Positions 17,585-26,654 of a DNA stretch of 64,000 nt are shown piece by piece. A program made the translations under genes and the position numbers. Source of the DNA: Falsochrobactrum ovis (GTDB taxonomy: Bacteria; Pseudomonadota; Alphaproteobacteria; Rhizobiales; Rhizobiaceae); contig NZ_QLMK01000011.1 in NCBI RefSeq assembly GCF_003259955.1, positions 1 to 64,000 on the forward strand. Reading direction: 5' to 3'. The notes beneath the pieces are model-generated. The model searched no databases. It had not been told where the DNA came from and worked only from the letters and a program-made list of their open reading frames with translations. Positions within the stretch are counted from its first letter, which is position 1, and each line of letters begins with the position of its first letter.

Positions 17585-18448
17585 TTATTCGCCAGCGCAA
17601 AGCTTTGCGGTATCGGCAGCGCGAGCCGCCTCGACGCTTTCCTCACTCAGCCCATGAGAAATGAGAATATTTTTATATTCGTCGGTCTTTTTGAACTCGG
17701 TGAGTTCCTTATTGAAAGCATCAAAAAACTCTTTGTCTTCGGGGCGGAAGCTAAAAGCCCCGAAGCTGCGAACAGGCTTACCGTTCACAACGGGATCCTT
17801 GAAAGGATGAGCTTGTTCAAGTTCTGGAGAGTTTTCTACCAGTTTCACCACGGTGAGTTCCGTTGCAGCATAGGCGTCCGCTCGTCCGGTTTGGACGGTT
17901 GACGGAGCATCTGCATTGCCCTGGATCATTACAATTTGTTCTTCACCGATGCCCATGGCATGGAGAAAATCGATCTGATCCGCGCCGGAAACGATAGCAA
18001 CCTTCAGCGAAGGATCGTTTTTAATGTCGTCATAGGAATGGATGTTTTTCGGATTGCCTTTTGGAACAAGCAGGCCTTCGCCATAGCTCGAATTGGCCAC
18101 CGAGAACTGCACCTGTTTGCAGCGTTCTGGAAGAATATTCTGTTCGGCTGCAACAAAATCAAAGCGCTTGGCTTTCAAACCGGGTATGAGCGATCCGAAA
18201 GGCGTGACCGTCCAATCAATTTCTTCAATACCGAGTTTTTTGAAGATGATTCCGGCAACGTCTGGGCCAATCCCTTGGGCTTCGCCGCTTTGATCCATAT
18301 AGCCGTAGGGCACCTCATTGGCAGTGGCGCCACGAACAAAGCCAGCGCTTTTGAGATCATCAATCGTCACAGCAACGGATGGAGCACTAAGGCCGATGAT
18401 AATTGCTGTCGAAAATAATGCGGAAATGGTAATCTTTTTGATACTCAT
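17585..18448 (-). CDS. ehuB: Ectoine/hydroxyectoine-binding periplasmic protein EhuB
   Basis: 287-aa solute-binding protein of the polar amino acid family (SBP_bac_3). A signal peptide is visible (MSIKKITISALFSTAIIIGL, then SVAVTIDDLKSAGFVRGATA). The mature part has the family blocks EVPYGYMDQSGEAQGIGPDV, TPFGSLIPGLKAKRFDFVAA and YAATELTVVKLVE. It captures ectoine or hydroxyectoine in the periplasm for EhuCD. Specificity is assigned mainly from gene context, supported by the overall likeness to rhizobial EhuB. Confidence 0.85.
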   Translation of the reverse strand: MSIKKITISALFSTAIIIGLSAPSVAVTIDDLKSAGFVRGATANEVPYGYMDQSGEAQGIGPDVAGIIFKKLGIEEIDWTVTPFGSLIPGLKAKRFDFVAAEQNILPERCKQVQFSVANSSYGEGLLVPKGNPKNIHSYDDIKNDPSLKVAIVSGADQIDFLHAMGIGEEQIVMIQGNADAPSTVQTGRADAYAATELTVVKLVENSPELEQAHPFKDPVVNGKPVRSFGAFSFRPEDKEFFDAFNKELTEFKKTDEYKNILISHGLSEESVEAARAADTAKLCAGE

Positions 18449-18510
18449 TGCGTTCTCTCCTCTGGTTTATGTCGGTTTTGTTGCCGTTTTTCTTAAAAAT
18501 ATGGGAGCCC

Positions 18511-19533
18511 CTAAAATGGTTCTTCACCGATCGTTGCAATGACGGATAAGCAGTCGCCCATTTTGATCAAACCCGGAAAGTGACGTGCGGCCAAAATTCC
18601 ATCCAGCGCCGCGCGATATTCCTGAGGCGCGGTGCCTGTGCGGGTTACCGAATGCACCCGTGCGACCAATTCCCCTTTGCGCACGGTACTTCCTAGATCT
18701 ACCAATGGCTCCAGAAGACCGTCACTTTCTGAGAAGCCGAAACATTCCTGAGAAGGCATGTCGAGCCATGTCGTTGGACTAGCTTCAATTTCCCCTTCCA
18801 GAATTCCGATATGCCGCAGCACGTTACGAATGCCGCGTTTTGCAATCGAGGCACTGCGGGCCGAGATCGTACCCCCGCCCGATAATTCTGTTGTGACAAA
18901 TAGTTTGCCGGCTTCTTCTGCGATTGTATCATACATTCCCACTGCGTCGATTTCGATCATCCGCATGGAAAATGGCGCAGAAAACGCTTTAACAGCAGCA
19001 AAGCAGCGCTGTTCTTGCTCTTTGTCTGGCAGTTCATGAGCCGCCGCATAGGGAAGAAAATCAAGCGTGCGTCCGCCAGAATGAAAATCCATAACCAGAT
19101 CGGCAAAGGGCAGCAGATAGCGGGTGAAATAGTCAGCGATTTTCTCCGTCACGGTCCCATCTGGGCGACCGGGAAAGCTGCGATTGAGATTTCCTTTGTC
19201 GATGGGCGATGTGCGTGTGCCCGCCATAAAAGCCGGATAATTCATCGCAGGCACGATGATGACGCGTCCTTTGATCTGCTCTGGCTTTAGATTTGCCGCC
19301 AAATCATAAAGAGCTACCGGCCCTTCATATTCGTCACCATGGTTTCCGCCTGTCAAAAGCGCGGTAGGCCCATCACCATTGCGAATGACGCAGATTGGGA
19401 GCATCAGCGATCCCCAGGCCGAGTCATCGCGCGACCAGGGCAATCTCAAATGTCCATGCTGCACACCGTCCCGGTTAAAATCCACCGTGGGCGTGATGGG
19501 GGATGGGCGCGCTTGAGTTACTGCGTGCAACAT
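18511..19533 (-). CDS. doeB: N-alpha-acetyl-L-2,4-diaminobutyrate deacetylase DoeB (EutE)
   Basis: 340-aa zinc-dependent deacylase of the AstE/AspA (M14-like) family. It removes acetate from N-alpha-acetyl-diaminobutyrate, the product of ectoine hydrolase, giving L-2,4-diaminobutyrate. Zinc-ligand motifs are visible: GGNHGDEYEGP (His, Glu) near residue 62 and DFHSGGRTLDFLPY near 147; substrate-binding NLNRSFPG lies between. It follows doeA by three bases and precedes ehuB in the same minus-strand series. Confidence 0.88.
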   Translation of the reverse strand: MLHAVTQARPSPITPTVDFNRDGVQHGHLRLPWSRDDSAWGSLMLPICVIRNGDGPTALLTGGNHGDEYEGPVALYDLAANLKPEQIKGRVIIVPAMNYPAFMAGTRTSPIDKGNLNRSFPGRPDGTVTEKIADYFTRYLLPFADLVMDFHSGGRTLDFLPYAAAHELPDKEQEQRCFAAVKAFSAPFSMRMIEIDAVGMYDTIAEEAGKLFVTTELSGGGTISARSASIAKRGIRNVLRHIGILEGEIEASPTTWLDMPSQECFGFSESDGLLEPLVDLGSTVRKGELVARVHSVTRTGTAPQEYRAALDGILAARHFPGLIKMGDCLSVIATIGEEPF

Positions 19534-19536
19534 AGG

Positions 19537-20715
19537 CTAATCCTTGACCACGAGTTTACGCGGAACATTCGCAAGACATTCCACGCCAGTTTCGGTGATG
19601 ACAATGCTTTCTGTAATTTCCAGCCCCATTGTTTCCAGCCAAATTCCGGTCATGAAGTGGAATGTCATGCCAGGGCGCAATTCCGTACGATCACCCGGTC
19701 TCAGGCTCATCGTGCGTTCACCCCAATCTGGCGGATAAGATAGGCCGATTGGATAGCCAGTGCGGTTATCTTTGACGATGCCGTGTTTTTTCAAAACAGC
19801 GAAAAATGCATTGGCAATATCTTCGCAACTATTTCCCGGTCGCGCCGCTTCTAGTCCGGCCTCCATGCCTTCGAGTGTGGCCTTTTCAGCATCCAGAAAT
19901 GCTTGCGTCGGCTTGCCGAGAAACACGGTGCGCGATAGCGGGCAATGATAACGTTTATAGCAGCCGGCGATCTCGAAAAATGTGCCTTCGCCGCTTTTCA
20001 TCGGCTGGTCGTTCCAGGTCAAATGCGGGGCGGAAGCATCAGCTCCCGAAGGAAGTAGCGGCACGATCGCCGGATAATCGCCACCAAAGTCGGCCGTTCC
20101 GCGAATGCCAGCATCGTAGATTTCTGCCACCAGATCGCTCTTGCGCATACCGGGTTCGATTTTGTCGACGATGCGCTGATGCATAATTTCAACGATCTGG
20201 CCCGCCTTGCGCATATAATCAAGTTCGGTCGGGCTTTTGATGGCTCGTTGCCAATTGACCAGACCTTGCGCATCTTTAAACTGGGCGTTGGGAAGATGTT
20301 TTTGCAGGGCATTATGCGCGGCAGCGCTGTACCAATAATTGTCGAATTCCACCGCAATTCTTGCCTTGTCCCATCCGCGCTGTTCTATGATGGAAGCGAG
20401 CAAATTCATGGGATGGCGTTCGGTCGATTGCACATAATGATCAGGATATCCGATAATATTGTCATGGCTTAGCCATGCTGTGCGCTTTGCCCCGTTGCCG
20501 TCTTGCCCCCGTCCATACCAGATCGGTTCACCATCCATCGCCAGCAAGACGCATTGGTGTACATAGAATGACCAGCCATCATAGCCCGTCAGCCAATGCA
20601 TATTGGACGGATCAGTCACGATGAGCAGGTCAAACCCTGCTTTTTCCATAGCTTTGCGGGTTTTGGCGACGCGTTCGTCATATTCTGTGCGCGTGAAATT
20701 GAGTTCCACACTCAT
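19537..20715 (-). CDS. doeA: Ectoine hydrolase DoeA (EutD)
   Basis: 392-aa M24 (creatinase/aminopeptidase P fold) enzyme that opens the ectoine ring to N-acetyl-diaminobutyrate. The start MSVELNFTRTEYDERVAKTR, the block LTGYDGWSFYVHQCVLL and the C-terminal pita-bread domain with HCPLSRTVFLGKP and MTFHFMTGIWLE match the ectoine-hydrolase group. As in creatinases, some canonical metal-ligand positions differ. ATG 20715 overlaps the stop of eutC (ATGA); an upstream in-frame extension to 20835 lies inside eutC and is rejected. Confidence 0.88.
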   Translation of the reverse strand: MSVELNFTRTEYDERVAKTRKAMEKAGFDLLIVTDPSNMHWLTGYDGWSFYVHQCVLLAMDGEPIWYGRGQDGNGAKRTAWLSHDNIIGYPDHYVQSTERHPMNLLASIIEQRGWDKARIAVEFDNYWYSAAAHNALQKHLPNAQFKDAQGLVNWQRAIKSPTELDYMRKAGQIVEIMHQRIVDKIEPGMRKSDLVAEIYDAGIRGTADFGGDYPAIVPLLPSGADASAPHLTWNDQPMKSGEGTFFEIAGCYKRYHCPLSRTVFLGKPTQAFLDAEKATLEGMEAGLEAARPGNSCEDIANAFFAVLKKHGIVKDNRTGYPIGLSYPPDWGERTMSLRPGDRTELRPGMTFHFMTGIWLETMGLEITESIVITETGVECLANVPRKLVVKD

Positions 20716-21728
20716 TGGGAAGCTCCTGCAAGATTGCGTGAATTGATATGGATTCCAGCTTGCTGAGAAAGAGCGCGCTGGCTGGCAAGGCGAGCTATGG
20801 CCGTGTCCTGAACACCCGTGCCGGTGAGGTCGCAAATGGTAATCATGTCAGGCCTGCGCTGAAATTTTTGAGGTTCGAGAATGATTTCTCCCAATTCAGG
20901 ATAGCTCGCATCCGCTGCGACGATTTTCGCAGAAATTGCATGATGCAATTCGCCCAGTCTTCGCGTCTGATTGAGGCTGTCGGCTACATAGAAAATTGGT
21001 CGACCGAAGATTGCTGGATCAATTTCATTTTTATGCTCAGCATCTGAACCCATAGCGGTCAGATGTTGGCCCGGTTCCAGCCAGTCGGATTTTACCAGCG
21101 GTGTTTCGGAGGGCGTCGTTGTGATGATTATATCGCTGCCGCTACAAGCTTCGCGCGCATCGCTGATGGCTTGGATGGAAAAACCAAGCTTTTCCGAAAG
21201 GGTGGCTGCCACTTTTTGCGCCTTTGAAAAATCACGTGCCCAGATGCGCGCTTGCTTTATCGGGCGAACCAGTGCGAGCGCCTCAAGCTGCAAGCCCGCT
21301 TGCATGCCCGCGCCAAACACTGTCGCTGTTGTTGCGTCCCCGCGGGCAAGATATTTTGCAGCAACCGCTCCGGCTGCGGCGGTGCGCACATCCGTTAAAT
21401 AACCATTGTCGAGCAATAGCGCTTCAATAAGGCCGGTTTTCGCGGAAAACTGGATCATCAAGCCGTTTGTCGAAGGTAGGCCGATTGACGGATTGTTGAA
21501 AAAGCCCGGGCTGATTTTGATGGCGAAACTATCTAATCCAGAAATATAAGCAGTTTTAACGTCCACCTCTCCGCGTTCGGCTGGAATATCAAGCCGAAGA
21601 ATGGGGGGCATGCTCACGCTGCCCTTAGCAAGTGCACGGAAAGCATCTTCAACACAGGCGATAGCTTCCTCGTCAAGCCGCACCAATTTGCGCAAATCCG
21701 CTTCAGTTAAGATAGTTATTCCGGCCAA
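20712..21728 (-). CDS. eutC: Ectoine utilisation protein EutC (ornithine cyclodeaminase family)
   Basis: 338-aa NAD-binding protein of the ornithine cyclodeaminase/mu-crystallin family. Visible are AYISGLDSFAIKISPGFFNN near residue 60 and a dinucleotide-binding ATVFGAGMQAGLQLEALALV near 140. In ectoine gene clusters EutC is thought, with EutB, to convert 5-hydroxyectoine products into ectoine-pathway intermediates; the reaction is not settled. It is 32 bp downstream of eutB and coupled to doeA. Confidence 0.82.
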   Translation of the reverse strand: MAGITILTEADLRKLVRLDEEAIACVEDAFRALAKGSVSMPPILRLDIPAERGEVDVKTAYISGLDSFAIKISPGFFNNPSIGLPSTNGLMIQFSAKTGLIEALLLDNGYLTDVRTAAAGAVAAKYLARGDATTATVFGAGMQAGLQLEALALVRPIKQARIWARDFSKAQKVAATLSEKLGFSIQAISDAREACSGSDIIITTTPSETPLVKSDWLEPGQHLTAMGSDAEHKNEIDPAIFGRPIFYVADSLNQTRRLGELHHAISAKIVAADASYPELGEIILEPQKFQRRPDMITICDLTGTGVQDTAIARLASQRALSQQAGIHINSRNLAGASQ

Positions 21729-21760
21729 TTAATTTCCTCCCGGAAGCAATATTCAGACGG

Positions 21761-22765
21761 TTAACGGGTTGGCACCGTTCGTCTGGGATAGTTCTTTATG
21801 ATTGCCTGATGCTGTTCCGGGTCGATATTGCCGCCGGAAACGATGATTGCGGTCGGGCCTCTGGGGCGGATTTTCCCGGCCAACAGCGCACCAATCCCCA
21901 CTGCCGCTGCACCTTCGATGATTACACCTTCTTCGCGCGCCGCATGGCGAATCCCGGCTGCAATTTCCTCTTCATCAAGAAGAACCACATCGTCGAGCAA
22001 GGCGCTGCACATGTTAAAAGTCCAGCGGTTCTCAAGCCCGATGCCACCGCCAAGTGAGTCAGCCAAGGTTTCCAATTCTTCCACTGCCACAGGCTTTCCG
22101 GCTGCAAGGCTGGCATGCATTGCCGCACCTCTTTGCATAGAAATTCCAATGACCTTGACTTGGCTTCCGGCTTGCATGCGCTTTGCTTTGACTGCCGCCG
22201 CAATGCCGGCGGCAAGGCCACCGCCCGAAAGTGGAACCAATATGGTGTCGATTTCTGGCTGCTGTTCTAAAATTTCCAACCCTATCGTGCCTTGGCCAGC
22301 AATCACGCGCTCATCGTCAAAGGGCGGAATGACGTTCACGCCCTCATCGCGTTCAAGTCGTGCGACTTCCGCCATCGCTTCATCTTGCGAGCTTCCAATA
22401 ATGCAAATCTTTGCACCCAATTGGCGGATGGCTTCGATTTTATTGCGTGGCACAAGCGAAGATAAACAAATTGTGGCGGGCAAATTTTGCGCTCGCGCCG
22501 CATGGGCGACAGCTCGTCCGTGATTTCCGGTGGAAGCGGTTGCCACCCCATGGCGGCGCTCATTCTCGCTCAGGCTCAAAATCGCATTGGTCGCCCCGCG
22601 TAGCTTGAAGCTGCCCGTTATTTGCTGATTTTCCAGTTTAAGAAACACTGGCGCGCCTATTTGCCCGCTCAGACTTTCGGAATGGGCGAGCGTGGTGGTA
22701 GCGATATGGTTTTTAATCCGTTCGCGTGCGGATTCAATTTCACCAATGGCCACCATTTCGCTCAC
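21761..22765 (-). CDS. eutB: Hydroxyectoine utilisation dehydratase EutB
   Basis: 334-aa PLP enzyme of the threonine/serine dehydratase family (fold type II). The PLP lysine is in NQQITGSFKLRGATNAI near residue 55, the phosphate-binding loop is LSGGGLAAGIAA, and STGNHGRAVAHAA binds the cofactor ring. It is the first gene of the minus-strand ectoine operon. EutB is proposed to remove the hydroxyl-derived group of 5-hydroxyectoine; without a cluster it would be called a threonine dehydratase. Confidence 0.82.
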   Translation of the reverse strand: MSEMVAIGEIESARERIKNHIATTTLAHSESLSGQIGAPVFLKLENQQITGSFKLRGATNAILSLSENERRHGVATASTGNHGRAVAHAARAQNLPATICLSSLVPRNKIEAIRQLGAKICIIGSSQDEAMAEVARLERDEGVNVIPPFDDERVIAGQGTIGLEILEQQPEIDTILVPLSGGGLAAGIAAAVKAKRMQAGSQVKVIGISMQRGAAMHASLAAGKPVAVEELETLADSLGGGIGLENRWTFNMCSALLDDVVLLDEEEIAAGIRHAAREEGVIIEGAAAVGIGALLAGKIRPRGPTAIIVSGGNIDPEQHQAIIKNYPRRTVPTR

Positions 22766-23087
22766 GCTCGCAGACCTCCACCATTATGATGGGCGGGTTT
22801 GGCGCCCACCGGAACGGCTCGGAGATCAGGCAAATGCCTTGATAATGAGGGCGATAATAGACGCCAAAACTCGTGCAGTGTGAGATCACACATTCGCATT
22901 TTGATATTCCCCAATATAGTTTTGTCTTTATCTCTATGTGTGGAAGAGGTTATAGATCATGTCAATCATTATATTGGATCATTACAATTTTAGTGCCGCG
23001 ACACTTTGCTGATATGCGCTCTTGTTTCTCGCAAGGTCGAGTGGGTATAACGGATGTAAACCATTCTTTTGGCATCGGAACATCTCA
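22766..23087. promoter_or_regulatory. Divergent promoter region eutB/asnC with shared 12-mer
   Basis: This 322-bp gap separates the eutB operon (-) from the AsnC-type gene (+). CATGTCAATCAT at 22958-22969 recurs exactly at 23670-23681, before the semialdehyde dehydrogenase gene. ATCAT appears three times within 22956-22981. The region is A/T-rich and no eutA gene is present in it. EnuR or the AsnC-type protein are the obvious candidate binders (inference). Confidence 0.5.
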
Positions 23088-23585
23088 ATGAAGCTTGCCA
23101 TGAAACTCGATAATATTGACCTGCGGATCTTGAAAGCTGTTCAAGAGAATGGTCGGATCACGAAAATGGCATTAGCGGAAAAGGTGGGTCTATCGCCCAC
23201 GCCGTGCTGGCTTCGTCTGCGCAAACTTGAAGAAGCAGGAATTGTTACGGGCTATCACGCCCATATCGAACTGCGTAAAATTGTGCCAATTGCCCATGTT
23301 ATGGTGCAAGTTACGCTGGCAAATCATCGTCAAAGCGATTTTGAGCGTTTTGAACGCGCTATTGCGCTTATTCCCGAAATTGTTTCCTGCTGGTCTGTTG
23401 GTGGTGGGATCGATTATTTCTTGATGATTGTCTCGCGCGATATTGATAGCTACCAACGATTGATTGATCGGCTGCTGGACCAAAATATTGGCATTGATCG
23501 CTATTTTACCTATGTGGTGACCAAATTGGTCAAACAGGAAAAGACAGATACGCCCTTTGCGCTTCTGCTTGATGATGGCGACTAG
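23088..23585 (+). CDS. Lrp/AsnC-family regulator of the ectoine cluster (DoeX-like)
   Basis: 165-aa regulator. The N-terminal winged helix (LDNIDLRILKAVQENGRITK, then LAEKVGLSPTPCWLRLRKLE) is followed by a RAM effector domain (VMVQVTLANHRQSDFERFE, GGGIDYFLMIVSRD). AsnC-type genes are regular members of ectoine clusters, DoeX of Halomonas being one example. Starts at 23088 and 23100 are both possible; neither has a strong ribosome site. It is divergent from the eutB operon and co-directional with the dehydrogenase and transaminase that follow. Confidence 0.82.
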   Translation: MKLAMKLDNIDLRILKAVQENGRITKMALAEKVGLSPTPCWLRLRKLEEAGIVTGYHAHIELRKIVPIAHVMVQVTLANHRQSDFERFERAIALIPEIVSCWSVGGGIDYFLMIVSRDIDSYQRLIDRLLDQNIGIDRYFTYVVTKLVKQEKTDTPFALLLDDGD

Positions 23586-23595
23586 CCCAAGTTTA

Positions 23596-23681
23596 GACCA
23601 TATGGTCCGTTGGCCGTATAGAATATAGTCTAACCCATCTGTCCGGACCCGATATTTAGTCCAATTACTCATGTCAATCAT
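23596..23681 (+). promoter_or_regulatory. Promoter region of the dehydrogenase/transaminase pair
   Basis: The gap holds a perfect 12-bp palindrome GACCATATGGTC (23596-23607), a GTCCGGAC palindrome (23641-23648), and the 12-mer CATGTCAATCAT at 23670-23681, identical to one in the eutB/asnC intergenic region. It suggests that both ectoine operons answer to one regulator (inference). Confidence 0.45.
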
Positions 23682-23711
23682 GTCATGCTTTTCACAATAA
23701 GGGAGAGCATG

Positions 23712-25208
23712 ATGAACGCTGTTTTAGATCATCCCGTTCAACATGATGGGTTGGGCAGGTTGAAAGACAAGCATCTTTTTCGGGAGCTTGCCTATATTGA
23801 CGGAAAATGGATGGCTGGCGAAGGCGGGCTAACATTTGCGGTTACTGACCCGGCCACGCTCACCCGGCTTGCCCGCGTAGCCAGCCTTGGCGAAAGCGAA
23901 ACTTCCGTTGCAATTGAAGCGGCTGAAAAAGCGTTTCCCGCCTGGCGCAATCGTTTACCGCAACAACGCGCTGCGATCTTGCGCCGCTGGTATGAGCTCA
24001 TATGCACGCATTGCGAGGATCTCGCACTGTTGATGACGCTTGAGCAGGGCAAGCCGCTTGAAGAATCGCGTGGCGAAATTGCTTACGGCGCGTCTTTCAT
24101 CGAATGGTTTGCCGAGGAAGCAAAGCGGTTAAACGGCGAGACGATCATCAGTCATTTGCCTGACGCAGAAATGTTGGTGCGACGCGAAGCGCTCGGCGTT
24201 GTTGGGCTTGTGACACCGTGGAATTTTCCCAATGCCATGATAACCCGCAAGGCCGCGGCAGCCATTGCCGCAGGTTGTACGGTCGTGGTTCATCCTTCAT
24301 CGGAAACACCGCTCTCAGCACTTGCCTTGGCCGAGCTTGCGGAACGCGCGGGCTTTCCCGCTGGCATTTTCAATGTCGTGACCGGCAAAGCAGCGCCGAT
24401 TGTTGATGTTCTTTGTCGCGATGAACGCGTGCGGGGGCTGAGCTTTACCGGTTCGACCGAGATCGGAAAGCTGATTGCTGAGAAATGCGCGTCGACAGTC
24501 AAGCGTTTGGTCATGGAACTTGGTGGGCATGCGCCGTTGATCATTTTTGATGATGCCGACATTGACCGCGCCGTGAAAATTGCGATTGCGGCTAAATTTG
24601 CGACTTCTGGGCAGGATTGCCTCGCAGCTAACCGGATTTTCGTACAAAGTGGCATTTATGATCGCTTTGCGCAGGCCTTTGCCGCGCAGATAGCCGAATT
24701 AAAGACCGGTAACGGGCTTACGGCTGAAACAGATATTGGCCCGCTCATGCACGCTCGTGCTCTTGCTAAGGTGGAAGAACATGTGCGTGATGCCTGCCAG
24801 CGCGGTGCGAAACTGCTGGTCGGAGGAAAGCGGATTTCTGATCATGCATTGTTTTTCGAGCCTACTTTGCTGGTCGATATGCCCGATGATGCGGCTCTCA
24901 TGCATGAAGAAACCTTTGGGCCCGTTGCGGCTCTCACGCGGTTTGACAGTGAAGAGGAGGTGATTGCACGGGCAAATTCCACCCAATATGGGCTTGTGGC
25001 CTATGTTGTAACCGCCAATGGCGCCAGGCAGCTGCGGATGGGGCGCGCGCTGGAATATGGCATGATTGCCATTAATCGCGCCAAAATCACTGGCGCGCCC
25101 GTTCCGTTTGGAGGCTGGAAACAGTCCGGCCTTGGGCGTGAGGGATCGCATCACGGCATAGAAGCATTCACCGAACTTAAATATCTTTGCATTGATACCG
25201 CCGCCTGA
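23712..25208 (+). CDS. NAD(P)-dependent semialdehyde dehydrogenase of ectoine catabolism (Ssd/DoeC-like)
   Basis: 498-aa aldehyde dehydrogenase of the GabD group. Catalytic residues are recognisable: VMELGGHAPLIIFDDAD (Glu) and FATSGQDCLAANRIFVQ (Cys); the NAD-binding TPWNFPNAMITRKAAAA and FTGSTEIGKLIA are intact. In ectoine clusters such enzymes (DoeC or Ssd) oxidise aspartate semialdehyde to aspartate, though the sequence alone reads as succinate-semialdehyde dehydrogenase. ATG 23712 has GGAG six bases upstream; in-frame ATGs at 23685 and 23709 are alternatives. Confidence 0.82.
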   Translation: MNAVLDHPVQHDGLGRLKDKHLFRELAYIDGKWMAGEGGLTFAVTDPATLTRLARVASLGESETSVAIEAAEKAFPAWRNRLPQQRAAILRRWYELICTHCEDLALLMTLEQGKPLEESRGEIAYGASFIEWFAEEAKRLNGETIISHLPDAEMLVRREALGVVGLVTPWNFPNAMITRKAAAAIAAGCTVVVHPSSETPLSALALAELAERAGFPAGIFNVVTGKAAPIVDVLCRDERVRGLSFTGSTEIGKLIAEKCASTVKRLVMELGGHAPLIIFDDADIDRAVKIAIAAKFATSGQDCLAANRIFVQSGIYDRFAQAFAAQIAELKTGNGLTAETDIGPLMHARALAKVEEHVRDACQRGAKLLVGGKRISDHALFFEPTLLVDMPDDAALMHEETFGPVAALTRFDSEEEVIARANSTQYGLVAYVVTANGARQLRMGRALEYGMIAINRAKITGAPVPFGGWKQSGLGREGSHHGIEAFTELKYLCIDTAA

Positions 25209-25235
25209 TCGCGTCGGCAGAGAAAGGAACTTACC

Positions 25236-26609
25236 ATGCTCGACAGAAGCAATGAACTTACCGCTTGGGATCGCGATCATTTCTTCCATCCATCCACTCA
25301 TATGGGTTCGCATGCGCGTGGAGATACCCCAACCCGGGTGCTGGCTGGCGGGGAAGGCGTGTTCATTACCGATGTGGATGGACGCAAAAGCCTTGATGCA
25401 TTTGCGGGGCTTTATTGTGTCAATGTAGGTTATGGACGTACGGAAATTGCCGACGCTATTGCAAAACAGGCGCATGAACTTGCTTATTACCACGCCTATG
25501 TCGGGCACGGAACGCAAGCTTCCATTACGCTTGCAAAGATGATTATTGATCGGGCACCTGATCATATGAGCCGCGTCTATTTTGGGCTTTCGGGGTCGGA
25601 CGCCAATGAAACCAATATCAAGCTAATTTGGTATTACAATAATATCCGTGGTCGACCAGAGAAGAAAAAGATCATCTCTCGCTGGCGCGGCTATCACGGT
25701 TCGGGCCTGATGACGGGCAGCCTCACGGGTCTGCCAGGCTTCCACAATGCTTTTGATTTGCCATTATCGCCCATATTGCACACAGAAGCCCCCTATTATT
25801 TCCGTCGTGCTGACCGTTCGATGAGTGAAGAGCAATTTGCGCAATATTGCGCGGATAAGCTTGAAGAAATGATTCTGGCAGAAGGGCCTGATACAGTCGC
25901 GGCCTTTATTGGCGAGCCGGTGCTGGGAACGGGTGGTATCGTGCCGCCACCCGCGGATTACTGGCAAAAAATACAAGCCGTGCTTGATCGTTACGACATT
26001 ATGCTTATCGCCGATGAGGTCGTGACTGGCTTTGGGCGATTGGGCAGCATGTTCGGTTCCGATCACTATGGCATGAAGCCGGATTTAATCACAATTGCCA
26101 AAGGCTTAACCTCCGCGTATGCGCCGCTTTCAGGCTCGATTGTGTCTGAGCGCATGTGGGAAGTTCTTGTGCAGGGCTCGGATAAAATGGGACCGATTGG
26201 TCACGGCTGGACCTATTCCGCGCATCCAATTTGCGCGGCCGCGGGCGTGGCCAATCTTGAGCTTATTGATGAGCTTGATTTGGTCACAAATGCTGGCACC
26301 ACAGGTGCATATTTCCGCAAAGCGCTGCAAGACGCGGTTGGGGATCATCCGAATGTCGGCGAAGTTCGCGGTGAAGGATTGATGGCCGCAATTGAATTTA
26401 TCGAAGATCGCGATGATCGCAAATTCTTCGATCCCGCGCAAAAGATCGGCCCGCAAGTCGCCGCTGCTTTATTGGCGAATGGCGTGATTGGCCGTGCGAT
26501 GCCGGAAGGCGATATTTTGGGCTTTGCGCCGCCACTTTGCCTTAGCCCGCAAGAGGCGGACCAGATTGTTGCTGCTACGCAAAAGGCTCTTCAAACCGTT
26601 TTTAGCTAA
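25236..26609 (+). CDS. doeD: Class III aminotransferase, diaminobutyrate transaminase DoeD-like
   Basis: 457-aa PLP enzyme. The PLP-binding lysine is in DLITIAKGLTSAYAPL near residue 288, preceded by LIADEVVTGFGRLG; the N-terminal block HFFHPSTHMGSHARGDTPTR and GSDANETNIKLIWYYNN fit omega-amino-acid transaminases. In the DoeABDC route it converts 2,4-diaminobutyrate to aspartate semialdehyde, feeding the dehydrogenase encoded 28 bp upstream. The assignment as DoeD depends on context. A long hairpin follows. Confidence 0.82.
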   Translation: MLDRSNELTAWDRDHFFHPSTHMGSHARGDTPTRVLAGGEGVFITDVDGRKSLDAFAGLYCVNVGYGRTEIADAIAKQAHELAYYHAYVGHGTQASITLAKMIIDRAPDHMSRVYFGLSGSDANETNIKLIWYYNNIRGRPEKKKIISRWRGYHGSGLMTGSLTGLPGFHNAFDLPLSPILHTEAPYYFRRADRSMSEEQFAQYCADKLEEMILAEGPDTVAAFIGEPVLGTGGIVPPPADYWQKIQAVLDRYDIMLIADEVVTGFGRLGSMFGSDHYGMKPDLITIAKGLTSAYAPLSGSIVSERMWEVLVQGSDKMGPIGHGWTYSAHPICAAAGVANLELIDELDLVTNAGTTGAYFRKALQDAVGDHPNVGEVRGEGLMAAIEFIEDRDDRKFFDPAQKIGPQVAAALLANGVIGRAMPEGDILGFAPPLCLSPQEADQIVAATQKALQTVFS

Positions 26610-26615
26610 GCGGGG

Positions 26616-26651
26616 GATGACACCTACGCTGGAGAACCAGCGTAGGTGTCA
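26616..26651. terminator. Strong hairpin terminator between convergent operons
   Basis: A perfect 16-bp stem (26616-26631 with 26636-26651) closes an AGAA loop, between the transaminase gene (+) and the nitrilase-family gene (-). There is no good T run, so termination may rely on the stem, or it may stabilise both 3' ends. Confidence 0.65.
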
Positions 26652-26654
26652 TAT

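Noticed and set aside
20716-20835. N-terminal extension of the ectoine hydrolase
   Set aside because: It lies inside eutC and resembles nothing; the ATG at 20715 with ATGA coupling is natural.
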